Part shown: positions 46,109 to 56,211 of the stretch, piece after piece
How positions within the stretch are numbered: the first letter of the stretch is position 1
Layout of the letters: the number at the start of each line of letters is the position of its first letter
NCBI GenBank assembly: GCA_963665495.1
Contig: OY762289.1
Location: 2,418,001-2,482,000 of the forward strand
Direction: 5' to 3'
Length of the DNA stretch: 64,000 nucleotides
Origin: G963665495 sp963665495
Lineage (GTDB): Bacteria; Desulfobacterota; Desulfovibrionia; Desulfovibrionales; Desulfovibrionaceae
Made by a program: the position numbers and the translations under genes
Notes under the pieces: model-generated
Seen by the model: only the letters and a program-made list of their open reading frames with translations
What the model was told of the DNA's origin: nothing
Databases searched by the model: none

Positions 46109-46881
46109 AATGTTGCCACCAGCTCTTGGGCCAAGCGCAAATATTCTTTTGCACCGCGGGATTGCGGTGCAAGATCATAAATAACCATCCCGTGGGCACA
46201 GGCTTCACGGAATTTGGTATCCACATGGATCACATTTTCGAACATACGATTTCCCATTTTTTTTCGCAAAAGGGACAAAACCCTGCGGCAGGCATTGGCC
46301 CGCTGGTCAAACATGGTGGCCAGCACGCGATAGCTTATCGGTTTATCAAGCACTCTGTTTAATGTCCGAATTGTGTCAAACAACAGGCGCATCCCATTAA
46401 GCGCCAGAAATTCCGTCTGAATAGGGATTATCAACGTATCTGCCGCCATGAGCGCGTTTATCATGATTATGCCCACGTTCGGCGGTGCATCCAGCAAAAT
46501 ATATTCATATGACTCGCGTACCACATCCAGGCATCCGGTGAGAATCTCCCCTTTTTGATGGCGATCGCTCAAGTCGATTTCCAGTTCGGAGAGCCTGATG
46601 CTCGCAGGGATAAAATCAAAGACCTGGCCTTCCCGCCAGCAAATGGCCCTGTTCCATAGCTCGGGTAAAGCCTCAGGCTCCGCCTTGAATATGTCATAAG
46701 CGGTCAACTCCAGTCTTTCAGGATAATACTGGAGGTGAACAGACGCACTAATATGCGGGTCAAGGTCCATAATCAGGACCTTTTTACCAAGATGGCCGAG
46801 AGCCGCCCCCAAAGTAAGCGCAGTAGTAGTCTTGCCCACTCCGCCTTTTTGATTTGCTATCGGCAGCACTTTAGCCCGCAA
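46105..46881 (-). CDS. ParA-like ATPase (ParC type) for chemotaxis cluster positioning
   Basis: 258 residues. The deviant Walker A is NQKGGVGKTT (about 9-18), and DLDPHISASVH and LLDAPPNVGI are the switch motifs. There is no parB next to it, and it sits inside a che operon. Such ParC-type ATPases place chemoreceptor clusters at the cell poles or by chromosome partitioning of arrays. It overlaps the CheW-like gene, which implies coupled translation. Confidence 0.88.
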   Translation of the reverse strand: MRAKVLPIANQKGGVGKTTTALTLGAALGHLGKKVLIMDLDPHISASVHLQYYPERLELTAYDIFKAEPEALPELWNRAICWREGQVFDFIPASIRLSELEIDLSDRHQKGEILTGCLDVVRESYEYILLDAPPNVGIIMINALMAADTLIIPIQTEFLALNGMRLLFDTIRTLNRVLDKPISYRVLATMFDQRANACRRVLSLLRKKMGNRMFENVIHVDTKFREACAHGMVIYDLAPQSRGAKEYLRLAQELVATL

Positions 46882-46947
46882 CGCTGCTCTCCCTGCTTAT
46901 GGAACCCTGTTCTTTAATCCCGCCCTGACGAAAATCCATTGGCAGCC

Positions 46948-47823
46948 CTATTCTTTTTTATACACAATGGCCCCGGGATAATGCACCGGTTTGAACGCCC
47001 TGGTGATGTTATGAAGCGATTCCGAATGCCCGATAATCAGATAGCCACCCGGCAACAGATTGTCATAAAAAGCTGATATAACTCTCTTTTTCATATCATC
47101 ATCAAAATAGATGATCACATTGCGGCAAAATACGATCTGCGAACGCTCCACCCGGCGCAAAGCCATCCGGTCACTCAGGTTGATCTGCCCGAAAGAGACC
47201 AACCGTTTAACTTCGGGATTTACCTTATAAACATTTGCGTCCTTTTGAAAGTAGCGCGCCACCACCTCTTTGGGGGTGGTCCGGAGCGTATATTCATTAT
47301 AAAGTCCCTTGCGCGCGGCTTTCAACACGGCTTCCGACAAATCGTTGGCCGTAATTTTTATGTTCCACCTGGGTAATTCCGTACGCAACGACTCGTTCAG
47401 AATCATGGAAAGGGTGTACGGCTCTTCCCCGGTAGAACATCCTGCTGACCAAATATTCAAACGCCGTATATTCTGTTTTCTCTGTAAATCCAGAACCTCA
47501 GGCAATATTTTGTCCTGAAAGACTTTCAACTGCGGTGGATTGCGATAGAAGCTTGTCTCATTGGTGGTAACGGATTCGAACAGCCGGGAAAGCTCCGTAC
47601 GCTTGCCCGGATCATAGCGTAAAAAATAGTAGTACTCGCCGAAGTTTTTGAGATTCAATTCCTTCAAGCGGTTGGCCAGACGATTTTCAAGGAGATACTT
47701 ACGATTGTCGGCAACATATATGCCGCTTTGATCGTAAATAAAATCCCGAAGCTGTCCGAATTCTTCATCTGTAATTTTAATTGTCTTCCGTAAGGAAGAC
47801 GCTTCCGAAAACAAGGAGGCCAT
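46948..47823 (-). CDS. cheR: Chemotaxis protein methyltransferase CheR
   Basis: 291 residues. The N-terminal helical domain (about 15-90) precedes the SAM-dependent methyltransferase core (IWSAGCSTGEEPYTLSMIL, about 125-145), and FCRNVIIYFDDD is the motif near the substrate site. It methylates receptor glutamates. It starts directly at the end of the HEAT gene with a 0-bp gap. Confidence 0.93.
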   Translation of the reverse strand: MASLFSEASSLRKTIKITDEEFGQLRDFIYDQSGIYVADNRKYLLENRLANRLKELNLKNFGEYYYFLRYDPGKRTELSRLFESVTTNETSFYRNPPQLKVFQDKILPEVLDLQRKQNIRRLNIWSAGCSTGEEPYTLSMILNESLRTELPRWNIKITANDLSEAVLKAARKGLYNEYTLRTTPKEVVARYFQKDANVYKVNPEVKRLVSFGQINLSDRMALRRVERSQIVFCRNVIIYFDDDMKKRVISAFYDNLLPGGYLIIGHSESLHNITRAFKPVHYPGAIVYKKE

Positions 47824-49746
47824 TTAGTCCTCCTCCCTGACTTTGATATGTTCCAGAGCTTCTTCGGCTGCGGCCTGGAGTTCCAGGTCATCACTGCTGG
47901 CAACATCCAGAAGCGATCTGAAAGCTGTTTGTCCGCCCAGACTCCCCAAGGCCTCAATGACTTTCAATGCCACCAGCTTATTGGGATCGGAGAGCAAGGG
48001 CACGAGTCTGGAAGTTGCGCTGACGATCTCTCCATGGGCCAGCGCTTCCACGGCACGTATTCGTACCCAGTCGTCACTGTCTTCAAGAGCAGTAAGCAAA
48101 AGGCGTATGGAGGCCTCGTCAAGGCATTCACCCAGCAGTTCCACAACGGCAAGTCGCACATCCCGATTTTCATCAGAAAGACGTGGAAAAACGAGAGAGA
48201 GATCAAAATTGGGACAATCTTCGGCTCCCGACAAAGCCTTTACGGCGATTTTCCGGATATCCGGAATCTCATCTTCCAGTGCGGCTTTTATCTCTTCAAG
48301 GTTCTCTTTCAATCCCAAGCGTCCGAGAGCATATGTGGCCATAAAACGGTGGATGGGTTCGCCGCTGGCGAAAAGCTTTTTGAAATGAGCGGTCATTTCC
48401 GGGCCGTTCATGGCGATACAAGCGTCCAGAGCAACCTCTTTCACATCGTCATAAGGATGCTCAACAAAGGAAAACAACAAATCCGTATCTTCCGAATTGC
48501 GGATTTTATCCCCAAGAAACATCAATCCGGCCTTGATGACGTCCCCATCTTCATGTTTTTCAAGTAAATCTCTGAAAAAAGGCCTGGCATCCGGGCCGGC
48601 GATATGCGACAGCGTCAGAGCCATTTCCCGCTGCAAATCCCTGTCCTTGTCCCAAAAAGTTTCCATCAGCATGGATGTTTCAGCTGGATTATTGCGTATT
48701 TTCAAGACCCTTACTGCGATTACCGCCCCTTTCCAGCTTCCTTCCAGAACTTCACGTTCAAATACAGGCAAAGCATCGATGCCGGCCAGATACGGCAAAA
48801 TCATGTCGAGCCGTTCCTGATCATTGACCGGATCAAGGGCCTCTGCAAGTTCCAGAATAGCTTTGGCAGCACCTGCGCCTCCAACGTAGGATAAGCCCTC
48901 GATGGCCGCATCCTGAATTTCCTCATCCTCGTCATTGAGCGCAGCCAGCGCGTACATCCGAAAATTTTCCCGCTCCAGACCGGAAAGCAGCGTCAGGGAT
49001 TTTCCGCCCATTATCTGCACCACAGCCCGGACAATTTTATTACGCAAGGCTCCAGGCGAGCTTTCGAGCCTTTTGAGCAGCACATTGACGACCTTGATAT
49101 TGCCCATTTCACTCAGGGCGTCGATAATCATGGAGCAGACAAGCTCGGTACTGCTATCCAGGGAACGAAGCAACGCGTTGATAGATGATTCGTCTCGAAT
49201 TTTCGTCAAAGCCTCTACAACGGCGAACTGTACCCATTCTTCATCAGTCATGGCCTGCCCAAGACACGTGGAGGCATCCTTATTGGCGAGTTCCCCCAGA
49301 CTGACGGCCGCCTGATAGCGCACGTTCACTTCCGGATCCCGCAGCAGAGCCCTGCACAAGTGTTCCACCGCCCTGGCGTTTTTGCTGGAACCCATGATAT
49401 CGGCAATAAAAATGCGGATATCAGGATCTTCATCTTGAAGCTGTGTGGCAAGTGTATCGAAATCCGTTCCGCCCACTTCGCGCAGTATATCCATGGATAG
49501 ATTACGTACGGGCGCTTCATCCGACCGGAGCAGAGGAATGACCGTCTGTACGGTTTCCGGCCCGCCGATTTTGCGCAGGGCCATGTCAGCGGCTTCCTGA
49601 ACGCCCAGATTGCGACTTTTCAGGTGCTGCGCCAGAAACGGCACATACTCGGTGTCAGGCGCTTCAGCGGCGGCAAAGGCCCCGGCCCTGATGCTTTCCG
49701 GTTCATCGCTTTGCAACATTTCAAGAATCGACTCTTGTCCACACAT
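47824..49746 (-). CDS. HEAT-repeat protein of the che operon
   Basis: 640 residues made almost entirely of alpha-alpha HEAT-like repeats, such as DEAPVRNLSMDILREVG, DPEVNVRYQAAVSLGELA and DSDDWVRIRAVEALAHGE. No catalytic motif or membrane segment was seen. It likely acts as a scaffold or adaptor for chemotaxis proteins. Its end abuts the start of cheR. Confidence 0.85.
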   Translation of the reverse strand: MCGQESILEMLQSDEPESIRAGAFAAAEAPDTEYVPFLAQHLKSRNLGVQEAADMALRKIGGPETVQTVIPLLRSDEAPVRNLSMDILREVGGTDFDTLATQLQDEDPDIRIFIADIMGSSKNARAVEHLCRALLRDPEVNVRYQAAVSLGELANKDASTCLGQAMTDEEWVQFAVVEALTKIRDESSINALLRSLDSSTELVCSMIIDALSEMGNIKVVNVLLKRLESSPGALRNKIVRAVVQIMGGKSLTLLSGLERENFRMYALAALNDEDEEIQDAAIEGLSYVGGAGAAKAILELAEALDPVNDQERLDMILPYLAGIDALPVFEREVLEGSWKGAVIAVRVLKIRNNPAETSMLMETFWDKDRDLQREMALTLSHIAGPDARPFFRDLLEKHEDGDVIKAGLMFLGDKIRNSEDTDLLFSFVEHPYDDVKEVALDACIAMNGPEMTAHFKKLFASGEPIHRFMATYALGRLGLKENLEEIKAALEDEIPDIRKIAVKALSGAEDCPNFDLSLVFPRLSDENRDVRLAVVELLGECLDEASIRLLLTALEDSDDWVRIRAVEALAHGEIVSATSRLVPLLSDPNKLVALKVIEALGSLGGQTAFRSLLDVASSDDLELQAAAEEALEHIKVREED

Positions 49747-49777
49747 TATCGAGTCCTCGCTCCCTACGGTTTAACGA

Positions 49778-50875
49778 TCACTTCCCGTAGACGTTCGCCA
49801 TGATCGCGTCTGCCATATCTTCAATATCAACTATATCGTCCGCCAAGCCGGCATCAACTATTGCTTTGGGCATCCCGTACACGACGCACGAAGAATCATT
49901 CTGGGCCAGCGCCATACCCCCGGCGCGCTTCAATTCCCGGATTCCTTCCATGCCGTCATTGCCCATGCCTGTTAAAATGACTCCCAGGCTTCGCCGGCCA
50001 TGCTTTTTTGCCACCGAACCAACCAAAACATTGGCAGAGGGCTTGTATAAGGCACTACTCGGCTCCGGAGTCACCACCACTTCCATTCTGCCCAGTCTCT
50101 GTTCCAGCATGAGATGCTTTCCGCCAGGCGCGACATACACCGTACCGGGCTGCAATTTCTCAACCCCTTCGGCTTCTTTCACTTTCAACTTGCAAAGAGA
50201 ATCCAAACGCTTGGCAAAAGGCCCGGTAAAAGCTTCGGGCATATGCTGGGCGATAAGGATGCTCGCGGGAAACCCTGCGGGAAATCTTGAAAGCACCTTC
50301 TGTACTGCCGGCGGTCCGCCGGTGGAAACGCCAATGGCGACGATATCGCGTATGACCCGGCCACCTTGTGGAACAATATATTTTTTTCGCTGTGCCGAAG
50401 CAGCCGCTCCTTCTGCGCCTTTGCCCGGAATAGCAACCGAGCCGGCACGGGACGACATCCGCCGCATGGGCGGGCGAAACTTGCGTTTGGCGATTTCTTT
50501 TACTTTGGCACGCAGGTTTTCTTCAATTTTAACGATATCCAACGAGACCTTGGATAGTTGTTTAGGGATAAAATCAACCGCCCCCAACTCCATAGCCTTC
50601 AATGTCGCTTCGGCGCCTTCGGTCGTCAACGAACTGATCATCAATACAGGCCGCGGCATTTCCATCATGATATGCTTCAAAGCGGTAAGACCATTCATTC
50701 GCGGCATTTCTATATCAAGTGTGACCACCTGGGGATTATGCCTGCGGACCAGCTCGAGTCCCTCTTCTCCATTCCTTGCAGTGGCTACCACCTTAATTTC
50801 AGGGTCTTTTTCGAGCATGGTGCTCAACGCTTTTCGCATAAAAGCGGAGTCATCCACAATCACAACCGTTATCAC
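49778..50875 (-). CDS. cheB: Chemotaxis response regulator / methylesterase CheB
   Basis: 365 residues. The receiver (1-125) has the Asp in VVTLDIEMPRMNG. The linker is basic. The esterase domain (about 170-365) has the catalytic Ser in IGVSTGGPPAVQ, the His in AQHMPEAFTGPF, and the Asp in GMGNDGMEG. It is the first gene of the che operon and removes receptor methyl groups when phosphorylated by CheA. Confidence 0.95.
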   Translation of the reverse strand: MITVVIVDDSAFMRKALSTMLEKDPEIKVVATARNGEEGLELVRRHNPQVVTLDIEMPRMNGLTALKHIMMEMPRPVLMISSLTTEGAEATLKAMELGAVDFIPKQLSKVSLDIVKIEENLRAKVKEIAKRKFRPPMRRMSSRAGSVAIPGKGAEGAAASAQRKKYIVPQGGRVIRDIVAIGVSTGGPPAVQKVLSRFPAGFPASILIAQHMPEAFTGPFAKRLDSLCKLKVKEAEGVEKLQPGTVYVAPGGKHLMLEQRLGRMEVVVTPEPSSALYKPSANVLVGSVAKKHGRRSLGVILTGMGNDGMEGIRELKRAGGMALAQNDSSCVVYGMPKAIVDAGLADDIVDIEDMADAIMANVYGK

Positions 50876-51732
50876 TCTGGACTCCTTATCATTATTTACA
50901 TACAGAACTGAACTTGAGATTACAGCAGTATAACGTTTTTCAGGAATTTTGTAACCAGCAAAAATAACGAATCTTCTTCGTCACTCTGCCTCTTTTTCCC
51001 CCACCGGCACCATTTAGGAATCCCCCCATAAAAGGACAGGCGGCTTGCATCTAAAAATCTTTTTGTAACAGTGACATAAGAGGCAAGCTTTGTCCAATGA
51101 AAACAGCTAGATCCTGGCAGAGCAAAATTATCAACTCCAAAGGCAAAAAAACCGTTCATACCTTGCACATCTCTATATACATCTGCCCTGTCTTACATAC
51201 AACTAACATGGCAAAAATACTGACATAGCCACTACCATCTAAAAACAAGAGACAAACTTAACGTATCAGCCCCCCACTACAGAGCCCCTGTTCCCTCTTA
51301 GTAAAAATTCAAAAAAAATTACAGCAAGGCACATGGCAGACAGGACAACCACAAATACTGATACTTCTTGCATGACCGCCTTTCTTTCGTTGATCCGCCC
51401 CAAACGTCCCCAGGTGCAGCATTGTATTCTACCACATAAAAACAAAACAGTATATCTTTCGCTTTTCCCGGCAAACTGCTATCCACTTTCTTCTGCCGAA
51501 TACCGTCCGGAATGCAGTGGCCCGAGGGCTGCCCGAGCCATTCGTTCTTGACTTTATCGGCCGTATGCACCATCTTTGAGTGCTTTATACGTAACAAGAA
51601 CCGCTTACTACCTGGCGGCCCCTGCTTACCAATCCGCATCACCGCTGGCAACTCGTCTTGCCGGCGGCAACTGCTTCGGGAAAGCCCGGAGCGGTCGAAG
51701 CAATTTTTATGTTAAGGAGAACACACAGGGCG
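50876..51732. other. Gap upstream of ileS and the che operon, no supported gene
   Basis: This is a divergent promoter region of about 860 bp with only short unsupported reading frames. The middle (51180-51330) is AT-rich. AAGGAG at 51714-51719 is the ileS ribosome site, 13 nt from the start, longer than usual. No T-box-like leader was recognised. Confidence 0.35.
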
Positions 51733-54564
51733 ATGAGCAACTATAAAAAAACTTTGCACCTCCCCAAAACGACGTTTCCCATGAAGGCCAACCTTTCGAA
51801 AAATGAGCCGGTAACCCTTCAGTTTTGGGATAAAGTCAAGGCCTACGATAGGATGAATGCCGTTAACAACAAAAAAGGCACCTATGTGCTTCATGACGGT
51901 CCGCCCTATGCCAACGGCAACATTCACCTCGGCACCGCTCTGAACAAAGTTCTCAAGGATATTATCGTTAAATCCAAGAATCTCGCGGGATATAAGGCCG
52001 AATACGTGCCCGGCTGGGATTGCCATGGTCTTCCCATCGAACACAAGGTGGAAAAAGAACTCGGATCCAAAAAAGACCAGCAGGCCAAGACCATTCGCCA
52101 GGCTTGCCGGGATTACGCCTCAAGTTTCGTGGACATCCAGCGCGAGGAATTCAAGCGACTGGGCGTGTTCGGCGTTTGGGAAAATCCCTACCTGACCATG
52201 CGGCCAGCTTACGAAGCCGCTACTGCGCGCGAACTTGGCAACTTTATGGGCAACGGCGCCGTGTTCCGCGGCAAAAAACCGATCCACTGGTGTTTATCCT
52301 GCCAGACGGCTCTGGCCGAGGCAGAAGTGGAATACGCGGACCATACTTCGCCTTCCATTTACGTCCGTTTCCCTTTGCCGGATCCCAAACTGACCGACGC
52401 TTTTGCCAAAGCGACTCCGAAAACTGCCTATATCGTCATTTGGACGACCACGCCGTGGACGCTGCCGGACAACATGGCCGTGGCCGTGCATCCGGAGTTC
52501 ACGTATGTTCTGCTCCAGCATGAAGAGTCGCAGTATATCCTGGCCGAGGATCTGGTTGAAAATTTCATCAAGGTCAGCGGCATGGAAGGGACAACGGTTT
52601 TGGAAAAAGTTTCCGGCGACAAGCTGGAGAATCTGCAGGCCCAACATCCTTTTTATGATCGCAAATCCCCCGTGGTACTGGCCGACTACGTTACGCTTGA
52701 GACCGGTACGGGCTGTGTTCACACCGCCCCCGGACACGGCCGCGACGACTATGAAACCGGTCTGAAATACGGACTGGAAGTTCTCTCGCCGCTCAATGAC
52801 GCGGGCGAGTTTCTACCTTCGGTGGAATTTTTCGCCGGGATGCGGGTCTGGGATGCCAACCCGAAAGTCATCGCCCTGCTCAAGGAACGCGGCCACCTGG
52901 TTGCGGAGCGCAAGATCACTCACTCCTACCCGCATTGCTGGCGGTGCAAGGAACCCGTCATCTTCCGCGCAACCACCCAGTGGTTCATTTCCATGGAGAC
53001 CAACGAACTGCGCGCCAAGGCTCTGAATGCCATCGACAGTTCGGTCACCTGGATTCCCTCCTGGGGCAAGGAACGCATCCATAACATGATTGCCATGCGC
53101 CCAGACTGGTGTATTTCGCGCCAGCGCTTCTGGGGCGTCCCCATTCTGGCGCTGCTCTGCGAAGACTGTGACACCGCCTGGTTTGAAGCCGATTGGGTCC
53201 ACTCCGTTGTGGATAAGTTCGCGGACTACCCCACAGGTTGCGATTACTGGTTCGACGCGCCCTTGGAAGATATCGTCCCGGAAGGGCTGAAATGTCCGCA
53301 TTGCGGTGGCACCCACTGGAAAAAGGAAACCGACATCCTGGATGTCTGGTTCGATTCTGGCACCAGCTTCGCCGCAGTATGCGAACAACGTCCCGAATGC
53401 ACGTTCCCCGCGGACATGTACCTGGAAGGTTCGGATCAGCACCGCGGCTGGTTTCACAGTTCGTTGCTGGCATCCATCGGCACTCGCGGCTGCGCCCCAT
53501 ACCGTTCCGTGCTGACCCACGGATACGTGGTGGATGGCGAAGGCAAGAAAATGTCCAAGTCCATCGGCAACGTTGTGGCGCCGCATGAAATCATCGACAA
53601 ATACGGTGCGGAAATCCTGCGTATCTGGGTGTCTTCGGTTGATTACCGGGAGGACATCCGGATTTCGGACGAAATCCTGAGCCGTCTGATCGACGCCTAC
53701 CGCCGCATACGCAACACCTGCCGTTTCATCCTGGGCAATCTTAATGATTTTACGCCTGAAAACGCCGTTCCTTTTGAGGAAATGCTGCCTCTGGACCGTT
53801 ATGCCCTGTCCATCACCGGCGACGCTCAGGCCAAAATGGCCGAAGGGTATGAAGCCTTTGAATTCTATAAGACATTTCATACGCTCCATAACCTTTGCGT
53901 GACCGAACTCTCGGCCTTTTATCTGGATATCATCAAAGACAGGCTCTATGTCTCGGGTAAGGACAGCAAAGAACGCCGTTCGGCCCAGACAGCTCTCTGG
54001 AAAATCCTGCTGGTCATGCTCCAGGAAATGGCTCCCATTCTCAGCTTTACCGCGGAAGAAGCCTACCAGCACCTTCCGGACAGCCTGAAAATCGGCGGCC
54101 ACGGCCAGACCATTTTCGCCACCACTACCATTGACCCGCAAAGCCTGAAGATCTCGCAGGAAGAACGTAGCAATTGGGATACTATTGCGGAACTTCGCTC
54201 CGAGGTCACCAAAGCCATCGAACCGTACCGTAAATCCGGAACCATCGGCCATTCGCTCGACGCCCATGTAAAGTTGTATCTGGATGAAGCGCTGCAGAAA
54301 GCGGTTGCGGACAGCGGCGCGGACCTCAAAGAAGTATTGATCGTGTCCAGAGTCGAAACTCTGCCGCTGGAGCAGGCCGATGACCAGTGCCATGCGTCCG
54401 AGGAGCTGACCGGACTGAAAGTCGGCGTGTTCGCCGCAAGCGGAGATAAATGCGCCCGGTGCTGGACCCTGAGCGAAGAACTCGGCACTGATTCGCGCCG
54501 TCCGGACATTTGTCCGAGATGCGCGGCCGTTATCAAAGATCTTCCAATGGATGACGACGAATAA
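51733..54564 (+). CDS. ileS: Isoleucyl-tRNA synthetase
   Basis: 943 residues from 51733. The HIGH-type motif is PPYANGNIHLGTALN with H65, and KMSKS is at 606-610. The editing (CP1) domain sits at about 180-400, with the GTGCVHTAPGHGRDD motif. The C-terminal zinc ribbon has CARCWTL and CPRC. Length and order match a full bacterial enzyme. It is the first gene of a cluster with lspA. Confidence 0.97.
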   Translation: MSNYKKTLHLPKTTFPMKANLSKNEPVTLQFWDKVKAYDRMNAVNNKKGTYVLHDGPPYANGNIHLGTALNKVLKDIIVKSKNLAGYKAEYVPGWDCHGLPIEHKVEKELGSKKDQQAKTIRQACRDYASSFVDIQREEFKRLGVFGVWENPYLTMRPAYEAATARELGNFMGNGAVFRGKKPIHWCLSCQTALAEAEVEYADHTSPSIYVRFPLPDPKLTDAFAKATPKTAYIVIWTTTPWTLPDNMAVAVHPEFTYVLLQHEESQYILAEDLVENFIKVSGMEGTTVLEKVSGDKLENLQAQHPFYDRKSPVVLADYVTLETGTGCVHTAPGHGRDDYETGLKYGLEVLSPLNDAGEFLPSVEFFAGMRVWDANPKVIALLKERGHLVAERKITHSYPHCWRCKEPVIFRATTQWFISMETNELRAKALNAIDSSVTWIPSWGKERIHNMIAMRPDWCISRQRFWGVPILALLCEDCDTAWFEADWVHSVVDKFADYPTGCDYWFDAPLEDIVPEGLKCPHCGGTHWKKETDILDVWFDSGTSFAAVCEQRPECTFPADMYLEGSDQHRGWFHSSLLASIGTRGCAPYRSVLTHGYVVDGEGKKMSKSIGNVVAPHEIIDKYGAEILRIWVSSVDYREDIRISDEILSRLIDAYRRIRNTCRFILGNLNDFTPENAVPFEEMLPLDRYALSITGDAQAKMAEGYEAFEFYKTFHTLHNLCVTELSAFYLDIIKDRLYVSGKDSKERRSAQTALWKILLVMLQEMAPILSFTAEEAYQHLPDSLKIGGHGQTIFATTTIDPQSLKISQEERSNWDTIAELRSEVTKAIEPYRKSGTIGHSLDAHVKLYLDEALQKAVADSGADLKEVLIVSRVETLPLEQADDQCHASEELTGLKVGVFAASGDKCARCWTLSEELGTDSRRPDICPRCAAVIKDLPMDDDE

Positions 54565-54575
54565 CGGATGGTAGC

Positions 54576-55070
54576 GTGAAAGACAGTTTTGGCGCGCGCT
54601 TGGTGCGCGTGATACCGTTGGCCGGCTTGATTGTCCTGCTGGACCAACTGACCAAATTCTGGGTGGTGCGTACGATCGTTCCAGGAAAGCCTATTCAGGT
54701 TATTCCCGATTTTTTCGATCTCGTGTACGTACTCAACCGGGGGGCGGCTTTTGGTTTTCTGAACAGCAGCGACATCAGCTGGCAGCGGTATTTTTTTATC
54801 GGCATCAAGATTCTGGCCGTTTTCGTCATTTTGTTCATTGTCAAACTGAGCAAAACGGCCGGTCCGTTTTTTCTCACCGGGCTGGGCTTGATCCTTGGCG
54901 GAGCTGTGGGTAACCTGGTTGATCGCCTGCATACGGGACTGGTGGTCGACTTTCTGGACGTCTACGTGGGTGCTTACCATTGGCCGGCGTTTAACGTTGC
55001 CGACAGCGCCATTACCGTCGGAGCCGGCCTGTTGATCTTTGCTCTGTACCGTCAGGACGCCCACAAGTAA
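54576..55070 (+). CDS. lspA: Signal peptidase II (lipoprotein signal peptidase)
   Basis: 164 residues with a GTG start and four membrane helices. The catalytic Asp pair is D125 in GLVVDFLDVY and D143 in FNVADSAITVG. It cleaves prolipoprotein signal peptides after lipid addition. It lies 11 bp after ileS, the common ileS-lspA arrangement, and precedes a CpoB-type lipoprotein. Confidence 0.95.
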   Translation: MKDSFGARLVRVIPLAGLIVLLDQLTKFWVVRTIVPGKPIQVIPDFFDLVYVLNRGAAFGFLNSSDISWQRYFFIGIKILAVFVILFIVKLSKTAGPFFLTGLGLILGGAVGNLVDRLHTGLVVDFLDVYVGAYHWPAFNVADSAITVGAGLLIFALYRQDAHK

Positions 55071-55089
55071 TTTTCGCGGAGTTGCCTGC

Positions 55090-55344
55090 ATGCCTATACT
55101 CGAATTTCTTGCAAAACAGCCTCCAGAGTACCTTGTTTTGTACCTGGCATTATTTTTTGTTCCCATCGTACCGAATTTGTGGTCTATTTGGCACGTCTAT
55201 CACAGAGACTTTCCAAGTGTGCAGGAAAAAATGATCTGGATCGGCATCGCCATCTTTATTCCTGTGTTTGGCGGACTGGGATATCTGTTCTTCGGCATGC
55301 GCCGCAGCAGAAAACCGGATCCGCAGCAACCGGATACCAATTGA
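55090..55344 (+). CDS. Small membrane protein, PLDc_N-like
   Basis: 84 residues from the ATG at 55090 with GGAG upstream. Two membrane helices (YLVLYLALFFVPIVPNLWSIW and WIGIAIFIPVFGGLGYLFFG) and a short basic tail match the small PLD-N-terminal-type membrane proteins. No catalytic residues. It lies 19 bp after lspA. Confidence 0.65.
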   Translation: MPILEFLAKQPPEYLVLYLALFFVPIVPNLWSIWHVYHRDFPSVQEKMIWIGIAIFIPVFGGLGYLFFGMRRSRKPDPQQPDTN

Positions 55345-55399
55345 GTACGCAATCAACGCAACAGAAGTAACAATCATTTACGTTGCAAGGGAGTAGCCC

Positions 55400-56170
55400 A
55401 TGAAGTTATCTAAATCCATTGCTCTGCTGGCCTGCCTGGCCTTTCTTCTGGGAGCCTGCGCGCGGACTGATGATGTTCAGACCCTGCAAAACCGCACCAT
55501 GTCGCAGGAACAACGTATCAACAGCCTGGAACAACTTCGTAAAATTCAAGCCGACCAGTCCTTGCAGATCGACCAGCTGCAGACCCGGATGAACAAACTC
55601 GAAGGCCGTATCAATGAGCTCCATCATCGCCTTGAAGTCAAAGCCCCTGAGCCTGCATATCCGGCCGGCCCCGAGCTGCCCGTTCCTGGTGCGCAACCCG
55701 GCTTGCAGCCCGGCGCCACCGACGCAACCGGCACGCAGACCCCGGTAACGCCCGTGACTCCGCCTGTCGCCACCACCCCGGAGCAAGCACCGGTGGACCC
55801 GGCCCAGGCCCTGTACGACAAGGCTCTCAAGCTTTTCAACGAACAGAACTACCAGGCTGCCCAGGCCACCTGGAAAGAATTTGCGGATAAATATCCTCAA
55901 AACTCCTTGGTTTCCAATGCCATCTTCTGGCAGGGAGAATCCTATTACCAGATGCGCGATTACCCCAAAGCCATTCTTTCTTACAACGAGATCATCCATA
56001 AATACCAAAACAGTCCTAAATACCGCAGCGCCATGCTCAAGCAAGGAATCTCGTTTATCATCATCAAGCGTACGGAAGCCGGCAGAGTTGTGCTCAACGA
56101 TCTCATCAAGAAGTATCCCAACACGCCTGAAGCACAACGCGCAGAGGAATTTCTGAAAAATTCAAACTGA
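55400..56170 (+). CDS. CpoB/YbgF-like lipoprotein
   Basis: 256 residues. A lipoprotein signal ends at FLLGAC (Cys 20). A coiled coil (about 30-75) and a Pro-rich linker (about 85-130) follow, then TPR-like repeats (about 135-255, YDKALKLFNEQNYQAAQATWKEF and similar). CpoB coordinates cell-wall synthesis with Tol-Pal. Here no tol or pal gene is adjacent, so this role is by family only. LspA upstream would process it. Confidence 0.85.
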   Translation: MKLSKSIALLACLAFLLGACARTDDVQTLQNRTMSQEQRINSLEQLRKIQADQSLQIDQLQTRMNKLEGRINELHHRLEVKAPEPAYPAGPELPVPGAQPGLQPGATDATGTQTPVTPVTPPVATTPEQAPVDPAQALYDKALKLFNEQNYQAAQATWKEFADKYPQNSLVSNAIFWQGESYYQMRDYPKAILSYNEIIHKYQNSPKYRSAMLKQGISFIIIKRTEAGRVVLNDLIKKYPNTPEAQRAEEFLKNSN

Positions 56171-56211
56171 TTTCGAGTCCCTGGCATTCGGGGCCCGGCT
56201 GGACCAACAAC

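Noticed and set aside
51180..51732. T-box leader before ileS
   Set aside because: No T-box consensus or terminator-antiterminator pair was visible.
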